The notes beneath the pieces were generated by a model that saw only the letters and a program-made list of their open reading frames with translations, made no database searches and was not told where the DNA came from. A program made the translations under genes and the position numbers. DNA of 64,000 nucleotides from Nitrospirota bacterium (GTDB taxonomy: Bacteria > Nitrospirota > JACRHL01), in contig JAOUMB010000005.1 of the NCBI GenBank assembly GCA_029881725.1, forward strand, positions 29,550-93,549. Reading direction: 5' to 3'. Shown in pieces: positions 27,287-37,507 of the stretch; the stretch's first letter is position 1, and every line of letters starts with the position of its first letter.

Positions 27287-28114
27287 ATGCCGATTCGCCC
27301 ATACAAGCCGACCTCGCCGGGTCGCCGCAACATGAGTGTGTCCGGGTTTGACGAGATCACCCAGGGCAACGAGCCGCACAAGGCGCTGGTCGAAAAGAAG
27401 ACCCGTATCAGTGGTCGCAACAATAACGGCCGCATTACCATGCGTCGCCGGGGTGGCGGGCACAAGCGCAAGCTGCGGATCATCGACTTCCGGCGCAACA
27501 AGCCGGGCGTGCCGGGTCGCGTGGAAGCGATTGAGTACGATCCGAACCGTTCCGCCCGCATTGCGCTGATCTGCTACGCCGATGGCGAGCGCCGCTACAT
27601 CCTGCATCCGTTGGGGGTGAAGGTGGGTGATTCGGTTGTCGCCGATGAGCGGGTGGAGGTCCATCCGGGCAATGCCATGCCGCTGGCGGGAATTCCCCTG
27701 GGGACTGCGGTGCACAACGTGGAACTTCAGCCGGGAGGCGGCGGCAAAATCGCCCGTTCGGCCGGTTCTTCGGTGCAGCTGATGGCCAAGGAGGGGGTGT
27801 ATGCCCTGCTTCGGCTTCGTTCCGGCGAAGTGCGCAAGGTGCGCATCGAGTGCATGGCGACCATCGGTCAGGTAGGCAATACCGATCATGACAGCGTGAG
27901 CATCGGCAAGGCCGGCCGTTCCCGCTGGAAGGGCCGTCGTCCGAAGGTGCGTGGCGTGGCCATGAACCCGGTGGATCACCCGTTGGGTGGTGGTGAAGGC
28001 AAGACCGCCGGTGGCCGGCATCCGGTCAGCCCGTGGGGCACGCCCGCCAAGGGGTATCGCACGCGCAACAATCCGCGCACCGACAGGCTGATTGTCAGCC
28101 GCCGGCGCAAGTAA
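27287..28114 (+). CDS. rplB: 50S ribosomal protein L2
   Basis: This 275-residue essential protein lies near the peptidyl transferase centre. Signature regions: [26 protein letters not shown]-region equivalent and the C-terminal [20 protein letters not shown] with the conserved histidine. It lies 10 bp after rplW. Confidence 0.98.
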   Translation: MPIRPYKPTSPGRRNMSVSGFDEITQGNEPHKALVEKKTRISGRNNNGRITMRRRGGGHKRKLRIIDFRRNKPGVPGRVEAIEYDPNRSARIALICYADGERRYILHPLGVKVGDSVVADERVEVHPGNAMPLAGIPLGTAVHNVELQPGGGGKIARSAGSSVQLMAKEGVYALLRLRSGEVRKVRIECMATIGQVGNTDHDSVSIGKAGRSRWKGRRPKVRGVAMNPVDHPLGGGEGKTAGGRHPVSPWGTPAKGYRTRNNPRTDRLIVSRRRK

Positions 28115-28146
28115 TTCGCGCAGACGTTTTTTTGAGGTAGAAGGTT

Positions 28147-28428
28147 ATGCCGCGTTCGCTAAAAAAGGGCCCGTTTATTGACGAGTCCCTGGCTCGCAAG
28201 GTGGAAAAGAATCAGGCCGCCGGTGGTGGTCAGGTGATCAAGACCTGGTCGCGCCGCTCGATGATCAGCCCGGACATGGTGGGTCTTACCTTCCACGTGC
28301 ACAACGGCAAGCAGTTTATTCCGGTGTATGTGACGGAAAACCTGGTGGGCCACAAGCTCGGCGAGTTTTCCCCGACCCGTACTTATCGGGGTCACGTGAA
28401 AAGCGAAAAGAAGAGCAAGGGCAGGTAA
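28147..28428 (+). CDS. rpsS: 30S ribosomal protein S19
   Basis: The 93-residue S19 has [36 protein letters not shown] and the C-terminal [16 protein letters not shown]. It is a 30S head protein that contacts S13 and the intersubunit bridge. Spacing to rplB is 32 bp. Confidence 0.98.
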   Translation: MPRSLKKGPFIDESLARKVEKNQAAGGGQVIKTWSRRSMISPDMVGLTFHVHNGKQFIPVYVTENLVGHKLGEFSPTRTYRGHVKSEKKSKGR

Positions 28429-28431
28429 GTC

Positions 28432-28782
28432 ATGTCGCAGGTACGTGCAACGGCAAAATTTCTTCGCATCTCCCCGACCAAGGTGCGTCTGGTGTTGGAC
28501 ACCATTCGCGGCGACCGGGCGGGTGACGCGCTGAACCGGCTCAAGTTTATGCCCCAGGCCGCGGCCCGGGTGGTGGAGAAGGTGCTTAAAAGCGCCGTCG
28601 CCAACGCCGAGGACCGGGAGGTGGGCGATGTGGATCAGTTGGTTATTTCCAGTTGCTGGGCCGATCAGGGTCCGACCCTGAAGCGGTTCCGCCCGCGGGC
28701 ACAGGGCCGCGCGGGCCGGATTTTGAAGCGCACCAGCCACATTACCGTGGTGGTCGCTCCGGACGGCAAGGCAGCGGGTTAG
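28432..28782 (+). CDS. rplV: 50S ribosomal protein L22
   Basis: The 116-residue L22 lines the exit tunnel. [21 protein letters not shown] and the hairpin [20 protein letters not shown] are typical. It starts three bases after rpsS. Confidence 0.98.
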   Translation: MSQVRATAKFLRISPTKVRLVLDTIRGDRAGDALNRLKFMPQAAARVVEKVLKSAVANAEDREVGDVDQLVISSCWADQGPTLKRFRPRAQGRAGRILKRTSHITVVVAPDGKAAG

Positions 28783-28793
28783 GGAGACACGAC

Positions 28794-29432
28794 GTGGGTC
28801 AAAAGGTACATCCGATCGGGTTCCGGCTCGGTTACATCAAGGGGTGGGAGTCCGTCTGGTTCTCCAACAAGCGTGGTTACGCCGACGCCCTGCACGAGGA
28901 TCTCAAGATCCGCAAAATGGTCAAATCCCGCCTGTATCACGCGGGGCTGGCCAAGGTGGAGATCGAGCGCTCGGGCAAGCAGCTGCGGCTCAACCTGCAC
29001 ACCGCGCGCCCTGGCGTGATTATCGGCCGCAAGGGGGCCGAGGTGGACAAGTTGAAGTCCGATCTGGACAAGATGACCTCCTCCGAGGTGTACATCAACA
29101 TCCGCGAGATCAAAAAGCCCGAGACCAACGCCACCCTGGTGGCCGAGAGCGTGGCGCAGCAGCTGGAGAAGCGGATCGCTTTCCGGCGGGCCATGAAGAA
29201 GAGTGTGGCTTCGGCCTTGAGATTCGGAGCAAAAGGCGTTAAAATCACCTGTTCCGGTCGTCTGGCCGGTGCCGAGATTGCGCGCACCGAATGGTACCGG
29301 GAAGGCCGGGTGCCCCTGCACACTCTTCGCGCAGATATTGATTACGGCGCCGCCGAGGCGCACACCACCTACGGGCGGATCGGCATCAAGGTGTGGATCT
29401 ACAACGGTGACGTGCTGCCGGAGGCCCGTTAG
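28794..29432 (+). CDS. rpsC: 30S ribosomal protein S3
   Basis: The 212-residue S3 has an N-terminal segment [12 protein letters not shown], a KH domain [16 protein letters not shown] and the C-terminal [22 protein letters not shown]; it contributes to the mRNA entry helicase. The start is GTG 28794 after GGGAG, since the conserved N-terminus begins directly after it; a longer upstream frame is a shadow of rplV. Confidence 0.97.
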   Translation: MGQKVHPIGFRLGYIKGWESVWFSNKRGYADALHEDLKIRKMVKSRLYHAGLAKVEIERSGKQLRLNLHTARPGVIIGRKGAEVDKLKSDLDKMTSSEVYINIREIKKPETNATLVAESVAQQLEKRIAFRRAMKKSVASALRFGAKGVKITCSGRLAGAEIARTEWYREGRVPLHTLRADIDYGAAEAHTTYGRIGIKVWIYNGDVLPEAR

Positions 29433-29490
29433 CAGACTTTCTGATTGTTTTGGGCCGCGCATGGCGGCCCGCTTGTGGTTTGGATAGACG

Positions 29491-29904
29491 ATGCTCAGTC
29501 CCAAGAAAATTCGCCATCGCAAGACGTTCAAGGGGCGCATGAAGGGTGCCGCCAGCAGCGGCAACTCACTGGCCTTCGGCGACTACGGTATCAAGGCTGA
29601 CGGGTGTGGCTGGATCACTTCACGCCAGATTGAGTCGGCGCGTATTGCCATGACCCGCCACGTGAAGCGTGGCGGCAAAGTGTGGATCCGGATCTTCCCG
29701 GACAAGCCGATCACCAAGAAGGCCCAGGAGACCCGTATGGGTAAGGGCAAGGGTTCGCCCGAGTATTGGGTAGCCGTGGTGCGGCCGGGCCGGATCATGT
29801 TCGAAATGGGCGGCGCCAACGAGGAGATGACCATGGGGGCGCTCCGTCGCGCCGTGGCCAAGCTACCGGTTCCGTGTCGGATTGTGAAGCGGGAGGAGCA
29901 CTGA
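29491..29904 (+). CDS. rplP: 50S ribosomal protein L16
   Basis: The 137-residue L16 organises the A-site side of 23S r[35 protein letters not shown] [15 protein letters not shown] and [19 protein letters not shown] are diagnostic. Its TGA overlaps the rpmC ATG. Confidence 0.97.
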   Translation: MLSPKKIRHRKTFKGRMKGAASSGNSLAFGDYGIKADGCGWITSRQIESARIAMTRHVKRGGKVWIRIFPDKPITKKAQETRMGKGKGSPEYWVAVVRPGRIMFEMGGANEEMTMGALRRAVAKLPVPCRIVKREEH

Positions 29905-30098
29905 TGAACGCCCAGGAGATGCGCAAGAAAGACGTTGCCAAGCTGCGTGAACAGGTCGCTGGTCTGCGCAAGGAGCTCTTCAATCTGCGTTTTCAGTCCG
30001 TGACCGGTGGCATGGCAAGTCCGGCACGGCCCAGTCAGGTGCGCCGGGAGATTGCCCGGGCGCTGACTGTGATCAAAGAGAAAGAGGCAGGAGCCTAA
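29904..30098 (+). CDS. rpmC: 50S ribosomal protein L29
   Basis: The 64-residue alpha-helical L29 at the tunnel exit has [20 protein letters not shown] and [18 protein letters not shown] 29904 shares its A with the rplP stop (TGATG). Confidence 0.95.
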   Translation: MNAQEMRKKDVAKLREQVAGLRKELFNLRFQSVTGGMASPARPSQVRREIARALTVIKEKEAGA

Positions 30099-30099
30099 A

Positions 30100-30369
30100 A
30101 TGGCAAATGTTGAGCAGCAGGGCGACGATCGCGCGCGGCGCAAGGTTGTCGAGGGCGTGGTCATCAGTGACCGCATGGAAAAGACCGTCGTGGTGCAGAC
30201 CGAGCGCAAGCTTCGGCATCCGCTGTACAAGCGTGTGGTCCGGCAGCGTGTGAAGCTGTATGCCCATGACGAGCAAGGTGTGGCCAAGGAGGGTTCCCGG
30301 GTTCGCCTGGTGGAGACTCGCCCCCTGTCCAAGAACAAGCGCTGGCGTGTTGTTGAGGTGTTGTCGTGA
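30100..30369 (+). CDS. rpsQ: 30S ribosomal protein S17
   Basis: The 89-residue OB-fold protein S17 has [20 protein letters not shown] and [21 protein letters not shown] 13-residue acidic/Arg N-terminal extension ([13 protein letters not shown]) precedes the usual start. It overlaps rplN by four bases. Confidence 0.97.
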   Translation: MANVEQQGDDRARRKVVEGVVISDRMEKTVVVQTERKLRHPLYKRVVRQRVKLYAHDEQGVAKEGSRVRLVETRPLSKNKRWRVVEVLS

Positions 30370-30734
30370 TTCAACCGCAAACGATGCTGCAGGTCGCCGA
30401 TAATTCCGGCGCCAAAAAGCTCATGTGCTTTCACGTGGTGGGTGGTTCGCGCCGCCGCTACGCCAGTCTCGGCGACGAGATCGTTGGCACCGTCAAGCAG
30501 GCCATCCCGCACGCGGGGGTCAAGAAGGGCGATGTGGTCAAGGCCGTGGTAGTGCGCACCAAGAAGGAAGTGCGCCGCGAGGACGGTAGCTACATTCGCT
30601 TCGACGAGAACGCCGCGGTGCTCATCGGCAAGGACGGCGAGCCGGTCGGCACCCGTATCTTCGGTCCGGTGGCCCGTGAGCTGCGCTGGAAGAAGTACAT
30701 GAAGATCGTGTCGCTGGCTCCGGAGGTTGTGTAA
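30366..30734 (+). CDS. rplN: 50S ribosomal protein L14
   Basis: The 122-residue L14, at the subunit interface and the RsfS binding site, starts [20 protein letters not shown] with GTG 30366 and has [20 protein letters not shown]. The start overlaps the rpsQ stop as GTGA. Confidence 0.97.
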   Translation: MIQPQTMLQVADNSGAKKLMCFHVVGGSRRRYASLGDEIVGTVKQAIPHAGVKKGDVVKAVVVRTKKEVRREDGSYIRFDENAAVLIGKDGEPVGTRIFGPVARELRWKKYMKIVSLAPEVV

Positions 30735-31063
30735 TGGGTGCTTCGCTGAAAATCCGCAAGGATGACCAGGTGGTGGTGATCACCGGCAAGGACACCGGCA
30801 AGCAGGGCAAGGTGCTGCAGGTTCAGCCCAAGAAGGGCAAGGTGGTGGTCGAAAGTGTGCGCATGATCAAGCGCCACACCAAGCCGAACGCCAAGAACCA
30901 GCAGGGTGGCATCCTCGAGCATGAGGCAGCGATCGAGGCCTCCAATGTCATGGTGGTGTGTGGTAGCTGTGGCAAGGCCACTCGAGTGGGCTGCAAGCCG
31001 CTGGCGGACGGCAAAAAGATGCGCGTCTGCAAGCAGTGCGGCGAGAGTCTGGACAAAAAATAG
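30734..31063 (+). CDS. rplX: 50S ribosomal protein L24
   Basis: The 109-residue L24 is an assembly initiator with the KOW motif [20 protein letters not shown]. The C-terminus carries a four-cysteine knuckle [12 protein letters not shown]...VCKQCGE, a C+ type zinc site present in only some bacterial L24. It overlaps the rplN stop by one base (TAATG). Confidence 0.96.
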   Translation: MGASLKIRKDDQVVVITGKDTGKQGKVLQVQPKKGKVVVESVRMIKRHTKPNAKNQQGGILEHEAAIEASNVMVVCGSCGKATRVGCKPLADGKKMRVCKQCGESLDKK

Positions 31064-31084
31064 TTTTTACGGGATGGCGTGCAA

Positions 31085-31624
31085 ATGAGCCGCTTGCAAG
31101 CGAAATACAAAACCGAAATTATCCCCGCGCTGCAAAGCGAACTGGGTATCACCAACGTCATGCGCGTGCCGAAGGTCACCAAGGTGGTTCTTAACATCGG
31201 CCTTGGCGAGGCGATCAGCAACGGCAAGCTGCTGGATTCGGCGGTGGATGAGATGGCCGCCATCAGCGGTCAGAAGCCGGTGGTGACCCGCTCCCGCAAG
31301 GCAATCGCCGGGTTCCGTCTGCGTGAGGGGATGCCCATCGGCTGCAAGGTGACCCTGCGAGGCACTCGCATGTACGAGTTCATTGACCGCTTGATCAGCC
31401 TGTCGCTGCCGCGTATTCGCGATTTCCGGGGGGTGTCCGCCAAGGGGTTTGACGGCCGGGGCAATTATTCGCTGGGGCTGAAAGAGCAATTGATCTTCCC
31501 GGAAATCGAGTTCGAGAAGACCGAGGGAATTCACGGCATGAACATCTGTTTCGTGACAACCGCCAAGACCGACGATGAAGGTCGGGCGCTGTTGAGGCAG
31601 TTTGGCATGCCGTTCCGCAAGTAA
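31085..31624 (+). CDS. rplE: 50S ribosomal protein L5
   Basis: The 179-residue L5 binds 5S rRNA and the P-site tRNA. Features: [38 protein letters not shown] and the C-terminal [23 protein letters not shown] 31085 is preferred to GTG 31079 for length and for spacing to GGGATGG. Confidence 0.96.
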   Translation: MSRLQAKYKTEIIPALQSELGITNVMRVPKVTKVVLNIGLGEAISNGKLLDSAVDEMAAISGQKPVVTRSRKAIAGFRLREGMPIGCKVTLRGTRMYEFIDRLISLSLPRIRDFRGVSAKGFDGRGNYSLGLKEQLIFPEIEFEKTEGIHGMNICFVTTAKTDDEGRALLRQFGMPFRK

Positions 31625-31643
31625 GTGTAGGAAGGACCTTAAA

Positions 31644-31826
31644 GTGGCCAAGAAGTCGATGATTGCCAAGGCGGCCCGCCCCAAGTGGCCGGTTCGCTCC
31701 CGCAACCGCTGCCGGGTGTGCGGTCGTCCGCGCGGGTTTATGCGCCGGTTCGAGATGTGTCGTATCTGCTTCCGTCAGGAAGCATTGAGCGGCCGCATCC
31801 CGGGCGTGGTCAAGTCGAGCTGGTAA
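31644..31826 (+). CDS. rpsN: 30S ribosomal protein S14, zinc-binding (C+) type
   Basis: This 60-residue short S14 has two CxxC pairs ([11 protein letters not shown] and [10 protein letters not shown]), so it is the zinc form. Many alpha- and gammaproteobacteria carry the 101-residue cysteine-free type here, so this is a lineage clue. The start is GTG 31644 after AGGAAGG; the sequence after it ([14 protein letters not shown]) is the family N-terminus. Confidence 0.96.
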   Translation: MAKKSMIAKAARPKWPVRSRNRCRVCGRPRGFMRRFEMCRICFRQEALSGRIPGVVKSSW

Positions 31827-31838
31827 GGGAGTGACATC

Positions 31839-32237
31839 ATGAGTATGACTGACCCCATTGCCGACCTGCTGACCCGCATTCGCAATGCGACCATGCGGCA
31901 GCGTCCCACCACCCTGGTTCCGGCCAGCCGGTTGAAGGCGGATATCCTCACCCTGATGAAGCGTGAAGGCTACATCTCCGGGTTTGAGCGTTTCCAGCCG
32001 GAAGGCGGCCACCCGACCCTGCGTGTGGATTTGAAGTATGTGGACGGCCGTTGCGCCATCGAGGGGCTGCGGCGCCTCAGCAAGCCGGGCCTGCGCCAGT
32101 ACGTCACCAAGAGCGACATTCCCTGGATTCAGGGTGGCTTCGGGGTGGCGGTGGTTTCCACCAGCCGTGGATTGCTCACCGACAAGGAAGCGCGTCGGCA
32201 GGGCATCGGCGGCGAAGTGCTCTGCGCGGTCTGGTAG
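31839..32237 (+). CDS. rpsH: 30S ribosomal protein S8
   Basis: The 132-residue S8 is a primary 16S binder and, in model species, the spc operon regulator. MTDPIADLLTRIRNA and the C-terminal VVSTSRGLLTDKEARRQGIG with GEVLCAVW are typical. Confidence 0.97.
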   Translation: MSMTDPIADLLTRIRNATMRQRPTTLVPASRLKADILTLMKREGYISGFERFQPEGGHPTLRVDLKYVDGRCAIEGLRRLSKPGLRQYVTKSDIPWIQGGFGVAVVSTSRGLLTDKEARRQGIGGEVLCAVW

Positions 32238-32247
32238 GGAGGAAATC

Positions 32248-32787
32248 ATGTCACGTATTGGATTGCTTCCCGTTGCCATTCCGTCCGGCGTCACCGTTTC
32301 GGTGGCCGGCGGCCAGGTAAGTGTGAAAGGGCCGAAGGGCCAGTTGGACCGGGTGGTCGAGATGCACACCGGCGTTGAAATTGACGGCGACACCGCGCGA
32401 GTGGTGCGGGCCAACGATTCCCGCGAGGCGCGTGCCCGTCACGGCCTGATGCGCGCGGATCTGTCGAACATGGTGACCGGGGTATCGAACGGGTTTGAGC
32501 GCCGCCTGGTGCTGACCGGTGTCGGTTACCGTGCCCAGATGAAGGGCAGCGGCATCAGCATGTCCCTGGGCTTCTCCCATCCGGTTGAGATTGACGCGCC
32601 GGACGGCATTCAGTTCGCCGTGGACGGCAACACCGCGGTTGTGGTGAAGGGAATTGACAAGGCCCTCGTGGGACAGGTGGCGGCCAATATCCGCAAGCTG
32701 CGTCCACCAGAGCCCTACAAGGGCAAGGGTATCGCCTATTCCGACGAGCGAATTCGCCGTAAGGAAGGCAAGAGCGGTAAGAAGTAA
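32248..32787 (+). CDS. rplF: 50S ribosomal protein L6
   Basis: The 179-residue L6 has two homologous domains near the factor-binding site, starting [15 protein letters not shown]; the signature is [23 protein letters not shown] 32248 follows GGGAGGAA by three bases. Confidence 0.97.
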   Translation: MSRIGLLPVAIPSGVTVSVAGGQVSVKGPKGQLDRVVEMHTGVEIDGDTARVVRANDSREARARHGLMRADLSNMVTGVSNGFERRLVLTGVGYRAQMKGSGISMSLGFSHPVEIDAPDGIQFAVDGNTAVVVKGIDKALVGQVAANIRKLRPPEPYKGKGIAYSDERIRRKEGKSGKK

Positions 32788-32798
32788 CAGGTGAAATT

Positions 32799-33164
32799 GT
32801 GGCAAAGACGGCAAAAAAAGTAGAGCTGCGCGACCGGCGCCGGGTCCGGGTCCGCAAGAAGATCTCGGGCAGCGTGGAGCGTCCGCGTCTGGCGGTGTTC
32901 CGCAGCAGCCGGTACATCTATGCCCAGTTGATTGATGATGCGGCGGGCCATACGCTGGCGGCCGCGTCCAGCCGCGAGGAAGCGGCCCGGGTGGACGGAA
33001 AGTCCATGTCGGTGGCCACTGCCGGACGGGTGGGAGAGTTGCTGGCCGAGCGGGCCAAGTCGAAGAAGGTGGTGAATGCGGTGTTCGATCGGGCGGGTTA
33101 CCGCTATCACGGTCGGGTGGCTGCGTTGGCCGATGGCGCGCGCAAGGGCGGTCTGCAGTTTTAG
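32799..33164 (+). CDS. rplR: 50S ribosomal protein L18
   Basis: The 121-residue L18 binds 5S r[43 protein letters not shown] and [20 protein letters not shown] are diagnostic. The start is GTG 32799 with an ACAGGTG ribosome site. Confidence 0.97.
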   Translation: MAKTAKKVELRDRRRVRVRKKISGSVERPRLAVFRSSRYIYAQLIDDAAGHTLAAASSREEAARVDGKSMSVATAGRVGELLAERAKSKKVVNAVFDRAGYRYHGRVAALADGARKGGLQF

Positions 33165-33223
33165 TGCGGGAAATGGAAGCGCCGGTAGCGTAAAACCGCC
33201 GGTGGAGAACAGGTACGGATCAA

Positions 33224-33712
33224 ATGGCGTATCAAGAAGAAGAGACACTCCACGAAAAGGTGGTGCATATCAACCGGACCGCAAAGGTGGTGAAGGGCGG
33301 TAAACGCTTTTCCTTCGCAGCCTTGGTGGTGGTGGGTGATGGCAACGGCCAGGTGGGTTTTGGTAACGGCAAGGCCCGCGAGGTTCCCGAAGCGATTCGC
33401 AAGGGGATTGAGAAGGCCAAGGCCTCAATGGTGGAAGTGCCGCTGATTAACGGCACCATTCCCTACGAGGTGTTGGGTTCCTGGGGTGCTGGTCGGGTGG
33501 TGATCAAGCCGGCCCGTGAGGGACGCGGCGTGATTGCCGGCGGTGCTGTTCGTGCCGTGATGGAGGCTGCCGGTATCCGTAACGTGGTGAGCAAGGTCAC
33601 CAACGGCGGCAGCCACGCCAACACCCTGCGTGCAACCATTGAAGGCCTGAAGAGCCTCCGGCACCCGGATGATATCCGTCGGTCCCGTCAGTCTCCGGGC
33701 GAGGAGATCTAG
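33224..33712 (+). CDS. rpsE: 30S ribosomal protein S5
   Basis: The 162-residue S5 controls decoding fidelity with S4. [20 protein letters not shown], the signature [20 protein letters not shown] and the C-terminal [18 protein letters not shown] are present. It is four bases before rpmD. Confidence 0.97.
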   Translation: MAYQEEETLHEKVVHINRTAKVVKGGKRFSFAALVVVGDGNGQVGFGNGKAREVPEAIRKGIEKAKASMVEVPLINGTIPYEVLGSWGAGRVVIKPAREGRGVIAGGAVRAVMEAAGIRNVVSKVTNGGSHANTLRATIEGLKSLRHPDDIRRSRQSPGEEI

Positions 33713-33715
33713 ACC

Positions 33716-34135
33716 ATGGCTGACGAGAAAGCTCCGGAGAAGAAGGCGCCGGCTAAAAAGGCCGCTGCAAAGCCCGCGGCCAAGAAGCCGGCCGCCGCCA
33801 AGGCCGCCGAGAAGAAGCCTGCAGCCAAGAAGCCTGCCGCCGCCAAGGCGCCGGCCAAGAAGGCTGCTGCCGCCAAGGCCAAGGTAGAGGTGCCCGCCAA
33901 GGCCGTGGAAGCCAAGGTGGTCAAGCCCGCGGCCAAAAAGGCAGCGACCGGGCCGGTGCTGCGGTTGCAACTGACCCGCAGCATGCACGGTACCAAGCCG
34001 AAACTGAAGGCCACCATCAAGGGGCTCGGTTTCAAGCGCACCCATCAGATCGTGGAACGTCTCGATACCCCTGAAATCCGTGGAATGATCAATAAGGTCA
34101 CCCCGTGGATCACGGTGATCGAGGGAGGCAAGTAA
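33716..34135 (+). CDS. rpmD: 50S ribosomal protein L30 with Lys/Ala-rich N-terminal extension
   Basis: Residues 79-139 are a normal-sized L30 (PVLRLQLTRSMHGTKPKLKA, LGFKRTHQIVERLDTPEIRG, MINKV). The first 78 residues are a low-complexity tail of Lys, Ala and Pro with PAKKAA, AAKKPAAAKA and similar repeats, like histone H1 C-terminal tails and AlgP/HCt proteins. L30 in other bacteria is about 60 residues. The frame is open and the ATG lies four bases after rpsE, so no alternative start fits the operon better. The tail is highly basic and probably disordered; it may bind rRNA or DNA. It overlaps rplO by one base. Confidence 0.95.
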   Translation: MADEKAPEKKAPAKKAAAKPAAKKPAAAKAAEKKPAAKKPAAAKAPAKKAAAAKAKVEVPAKAVEAKVVKPAAKKAATGPVLRLQLTRSMHGTKPKLKATIKGLGFKRTHQIVERLDTPEIRGMINKVTPWITVIEGGK

Positions 34136-34572
34136 TGCAATACAATCAGCTCAAACCGGCGCCGGGCGCCCGCAAGAAGGCCAAGCGCCTGGGAATGGGT
34201 CCGGGTTCCGGTACCGGCAAGACGTCCGGCCGCGGCCAGAAGGGCCAGTACGCCCGTTCCAATGGAAAGGGACCCGGATTCGAGGGTGGCCAGATGCCGC
34301 TCATCCGGCGGGTTCCGAAGCGCGGTTTCCACAACCCGTTTCGGGTTGAGTTTGCCGTGATTAACGTGAGCACCCTGAACGACCTGCAAGGCGTGGACGA
34401 GGTGACTGCGGAACTCCTGCACGAGCGTGGACTGGTCCGCAAGTCGGCCAAGCGCGTTAAAGTGCTTGGGGATGGGGAACTGACCCGTGCCGTGAAGGTT
34501 CGGGTGCAAGCAGTCAGCGGCAGTGCACGGTCAAAGATCGAAGCCGCCGGTGGCAGCGTAGAAATCGTTTAG
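34135..34572 (+). CDS. rplO: 50S ribosomal protein L15
   Basis: The 145-residue L15, a late-assembly protein, has the glycine-rich N-terminus GPGSGTGKTSGRGQKGQ and the FEGGQMPLIRRVPKRGF signature. ATG 34135 shares a base with the rpmD stop (TAATG). Confidence 0.97.
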   Translation: MQYNQLKPAPGARKKAKRLGMGPGSGTGKTSGRGQKGQYARSNGKGPGFEGGQMPLIRRVPKRGFHNPFRVEFAVINVSTLNDLQGVDEVTAELLHERGLVRKSAKRVKVLGDGELTRAVKVRVQAVSGSARSKIEAAGGSVEIV

Positions 34573-34581
34573 GGGCGCGCC

Positions 34582-35895
34582 GTGTTCGGTCGTCTCGGAT
34601 CGGTTGTACAAAATATCTTCAAGATCCCGGAGCTTCGCTCCCGGATTCTGTTCACCCTGGGCGTGCTGACGATTTATCGGCTGGCCGCCCATATCCCGAC
34701 CCCCGGTATCAATGGTGACGCTCTGTCCGGCTTCCTGCTGGAGCGGGGTGGCGCCATTATGGGGTTTCTCGACATTTTCTCCGGCGGTGCCCTGTCGCGG
34801 GTGACCATTGTCGCCCTCGGCATCATGCCGTACATTTCTGCCTCGATCATCATGCAGTTGATGACGGTGGTGGTGCCTACCCTGGCGGCTCTTTCCAAGG
34901 AGGGTGAGGCCGGTCGGCGGGTGATTACCCAGTATACTCGTTACCTGACCGTGGCCATTGCCTTGGTCCAGGCCACCGGCATCGCCTTCGGCCTGGAAGG
35001 GATGGAGGGGGGGCAATTCGTCCTCGATCCGGGCTGGTCGTTCCGCGCCATGACCATCATCACGCTGGTGGGGGGCACCGCCTTCCTCATGTGGCTGGGT
35101 GAGCAGGTTACGGAGCGGGGCATCGGCAACGGCATCAGCCTGATCATCTTCTCCGGTATCGTGGCGGGCATGCCTGCAGGTATCGTCAACACCTACCAGC
35201 TGTACGAAACCGGCCAGCTGAACATCGTGCTGATTGGCGGTTTGTTGGTAATGATGGCGGTGGTGATTGCGGCCATTGTGTTTCTGGAATCCGGGCGGCG
35301 CAAGCTGTCGGTACAGTATGCCCGCCGGGTGGTGGGCAATCGGGTGTACGGGGGCCAGAATACGCACATCCCGCTGAAGATCAACACCGCGGGTGTGATT
35401 CCGCCGATCTTCGCCAGTTCACTGATCGCCTTCCCCGCGACCATTGCGGGCTTCATCACCATTCCGTGGGTGCAGGAAATTGCGACCATGCTCGGGCCCG
35501 GACAGTTCGTCTACACGGCGCTCTACGTCACCCTGATCGTATTCTTCGCGTTCTTCTACACGGCGGTGGTTCTGAATCCCCAGGACATCGCCGACAACAT
35601 GAAGAAAAGTGGTGGGTTTATTCCCGGCATCCGGCCCGGATCCAAAACCACCGAGTACATCTATTATGTGCTTACCCGCATTACCTTCGCGGGTGCGGTC
35701 TATCTGGCGATCGTCTGCGTCATCCCCGAGATTCTGATCAACAAGGCCAACCTGCCGTTCTACTTCGGTGGCACCTCGTTGCTGATTGTGGTGGGCGTGG
35801 GGCTGGATACGGCCCAGCAGATCGAGACCCACATGATTCAGCGCAACTACGAAGGGTTCCTGAAAAAGGGCCGTGTTCGCGGAAGGCACTCGTAA
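34582..35895 (+). CDS. secY: protein translocase subunit SecY
   Basis: The 437-residue protein has ten transmembrane helices and forms the Sec channel with SecE and SecG. RILFTLGVLTIYRLAAHIPT, GISLIIFSGIVAGMP and the cytoplasmic loop around YARRVVGNRVYGGQNTHIPL are typical, as is the C-terminal ETHMIQRNYEGFLKKGRVRG. The start is GTG 34582, 10 bp after rplO. Confidence 0.97.
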   Translation: MFGRLGSVVQNIFKIPELRSRILFTLGVLTIYRLAAHIPTPGINGDALSGFLLERGGAIMGFLDIFSGGALSRVTIVALGIMPYISASIIMQLMTVVVPTLAALSKEGEAGRRVITQYTRYLTVAIALVQATGIAFGLEGMEGGQFVLDPGWSFRAMTIITLVGGTAFLMWLGEQVTERGIGNGISLIIFSGIVAGMPAGIVNTYQLYETGQLNIVLIGGLLVMMAVVIAAIVFLESGRRKLSVQYARRVVGNRVYGGQNTHIPLKINTAGVIPPIFASSLIAFPATIAGFITIPWVQEIATMLGPGQFVYTALYVTLIVFFAFFYTAVVLNPQDIADNMKKSGGFIPGIRPGSKTTEYIYYVLTRITFAGAVYLAIVCVIPEILINKANLPFYFGGTSLLIVVGVGLDTAQQIETHMIQRNYEGFLKKGRVRGRHS

Positions 35896-35896
35896 C

Positions 35897-36541
35897 GTGC
35901 GCCTGATCTTCCTTGGACCTCCGGGGGCTGGCAAGGGCACCCAGGCCTCACGGCTGGCCGACGAGTTCGGCCTGTGCCAGGTCTCTACCGGCGACATTCT
36001 GCGCCAGGCGGTGGCGGACGGCACACCAATGGGCAAAAAGGCCAGGGAGTTCATGGACGCGGGTCAGTTGGTCCCGGACGAAGTCGTGATCGGCATCGTC
36101 CGGGACAAGCTGGCCGGGCCGGAATGCGCCGGTGGATATATTCTGGATGGATTTCCAAGAACCACTGGTCAAGCCCGGGCGCTGGATGATATACTATCGG
36201 ACTTTTCCGCACCCATTGAACGGGTCGCCGCATTTATGGTGGCGGAGGAAGCCGTGGTGGAGCGGCTTAGCGGGCGCCGCACCTGTCGCGCCTGCCAGGC
36301 CATGTACCACGCGGTGTTTGCTCCGACCAGGGTGGGCGGTGTTTGCGACAAGTGCGGCGGAGAGCTGTTCCAGCGGGATGATGACCGGGAGCAGGTGATT
36401 CGCGAGCGCCTCAAGGTGTACGCGGACAATACGGAGCCGTTGCTGGCTTACTACCGCGAGCGGGGGTTGCTCACGGAGGTGGTGGCCGGAGGTTCCGTGG
36501 ATTCGGTTTACGCTGCCGTAAGGGCGGCGGTTGGTGTTTGA
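35897..36541 (+). CDS. adk: adenylate kinase, zinc-lid type
   Basis: The 214-residue enzyme interconverts ATP+AMP and 2 ADP. P-loop GPPGAGKGTQA, AMP site DGFPRTTGQA, and a long LID with cysteine pairs (CRACQAMYH and CDKCGGEL) that would bind zinc. The conserved N-terminus starts at GTG 35897, one base after the secY stop; an upstream ATG 35873 lies inside secY. adk within the spc operon is common. Confidence 0.96.
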   Translation: MRLIFLGPPGAGKGTQASRLADEFGLCQVSTGDILRQAVADGTPMGKKAREFMDAGQLVPDEVVIGIVRDKLAGPECAGGYILDGFPRTTGQARALDDILSDFSAPIERVAAFMVAEEAVVERLSGRRTCRACQAMYHAVFAPTRVGGVCDKCGGELFQRDDDREQVIRERLKVYADNTEPLLAYYRERGLLTEVVAGGSVDSVYAAVRAAVGV

Positions 36542-36604
36542 GGGGTGGCGCCTCCGGGTGCGTCCTCAGTGTGATTACGGTTGTGGCAAACAAAAGGTGC
36601 TGCA

Positions 36605-36718
36605 ATGAAAGTACGGTCTTCGGTCAAACCGATTTGTGACAAATGCAAGGTGATTCGCCGCCGCGGTGTGGTGCGCGTCATCTGTGAGAATCCCAAGCAC
36701 AAGCAGCGGCAGGGGTAG
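36605..36718 (+). CDS. rpmJ: 50S ribosomal protein L36, zinc type
   Basis: The 37-residue protein [20 protein letters not shown] continues with [16 protein letters not shown]. Cys11, Cys14, Cys27 and His32 form the zinc site, so this is the C+ form. It is too short for usual ORF cut-offs but has the exact family length and lies between adk and rpsM as expected. Confidence 0.97.
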   Translation: MKVRSSVKPICDKCKVIRRRGVVRVICENPKHKQRQG

Positions 36719-36730
36719 GAGGAGTTAGCG

Positions 36731-37099
36731 GTGGCACGTCTTGTTGGCGTCGACATTTCCCCGGACAAGCGGATCGACATCGGTCTGACCGCGATTTACG
36801 GGTTGGGGCGGTCTTTGGCTGCCCAGCTTCTCAAAAAGCTGGGTATTGATCCGGCCACCAAGGGGCGGGACCTGACCGAGGCCGATCTGGTTAAGCTGCG
36901 CGATGAGCTGGAAGAGAGCTACACCGTCGAGGGTGATCTCCGGCGCAAGGTGCAGATGGATATCAAGCGCATGATGGACATCGGTTGCTACCGGGGTTTG
37001 CGTCATCGTCGTGGTCTCCCGGTGCGCGGTCAGCGCACCAAGACCAACGCCCGCACCCGCAAGGGGCGCTCCGTTGCCATTCCGGGCAAGAAGAAGTAG
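36731..37099 (+). CDS. rpsM: 30S ribosomal protein S13
   Basis: The 122-residue S13 of the 30S head contacts P-site t[42 protein letters not shown] and the basic tail [14 protein letters not shown] are diagnostic. The start is GTG 36731 after AGGAGG. It opens the alpha operon. Confidence 0.97.
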   Translation: MARLVGVDISPDKRIDIGLTAIYGLGRSLAAQLLKKLGIDPATKGRDLTEADLVKLRDELEESYTVEGDLRRKVQMDIKRMMDIGCYRGLRHRRGLPVRGQRTKTNARTRKGRSVAIPGKKK

Positions 37100-37111
37100 G
37101 GGTCATAGAGA

Positions 37112-37492
37112 ATGGTTACCCGCGGAAAACGCAAGGAAAAGAAGAACGTGCCGCTGGGCATCGCCCACATCCAGGCGACGTTCAACAACACCATCGTCAC
37201 GGTCAGCGATCGTCAGGGCAACGTGGTTGCCTGGGCTTCCGCAGGCGGTCAGGGTTTCAAGGGTTCGCGCAAGAGCACCCCGTATGCCGCGCAGAGGGCC
37301 GGTGAGGTCGCCAGCCGCAACGCCATGGAGCACGGCATGCGCGAGGTTGAAGTGCAGGTTAAGGGACCGGGTCCGGGCCGTGAATCCGCGGTGCGTGCCT
37401 TGGTTGCTTCGGGTCTTAAAATTTCCATTATTCGCGACGTTACGCCGATTCCGCACAACGGGTGCCGGCCGTGCAAACGTCGCCGCGTGTAA
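37112..37492 (+). CDS. rpsK: 30S ribosomal protein S11
   Basis: The 126-residue platform protein S11 has [39 protein letters not shown] and the C-terminal signature [18 protein letters not shown]. Confidence 0.98.
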   Translation: MVTRGKRKEKKNVPLGIAHIQATFNNTIVTVSDRQGNVVAWASAGGQGFKGSRKSTPYAAQRAGEVASRNAMEHGMREVEVQVKGPGPGRESAVRALVASGLKISIIRDVTPIPHNGCRPCKRRRV

Positions 37493-37507
37493 GGGCAGGT
37501 TAGTCAA

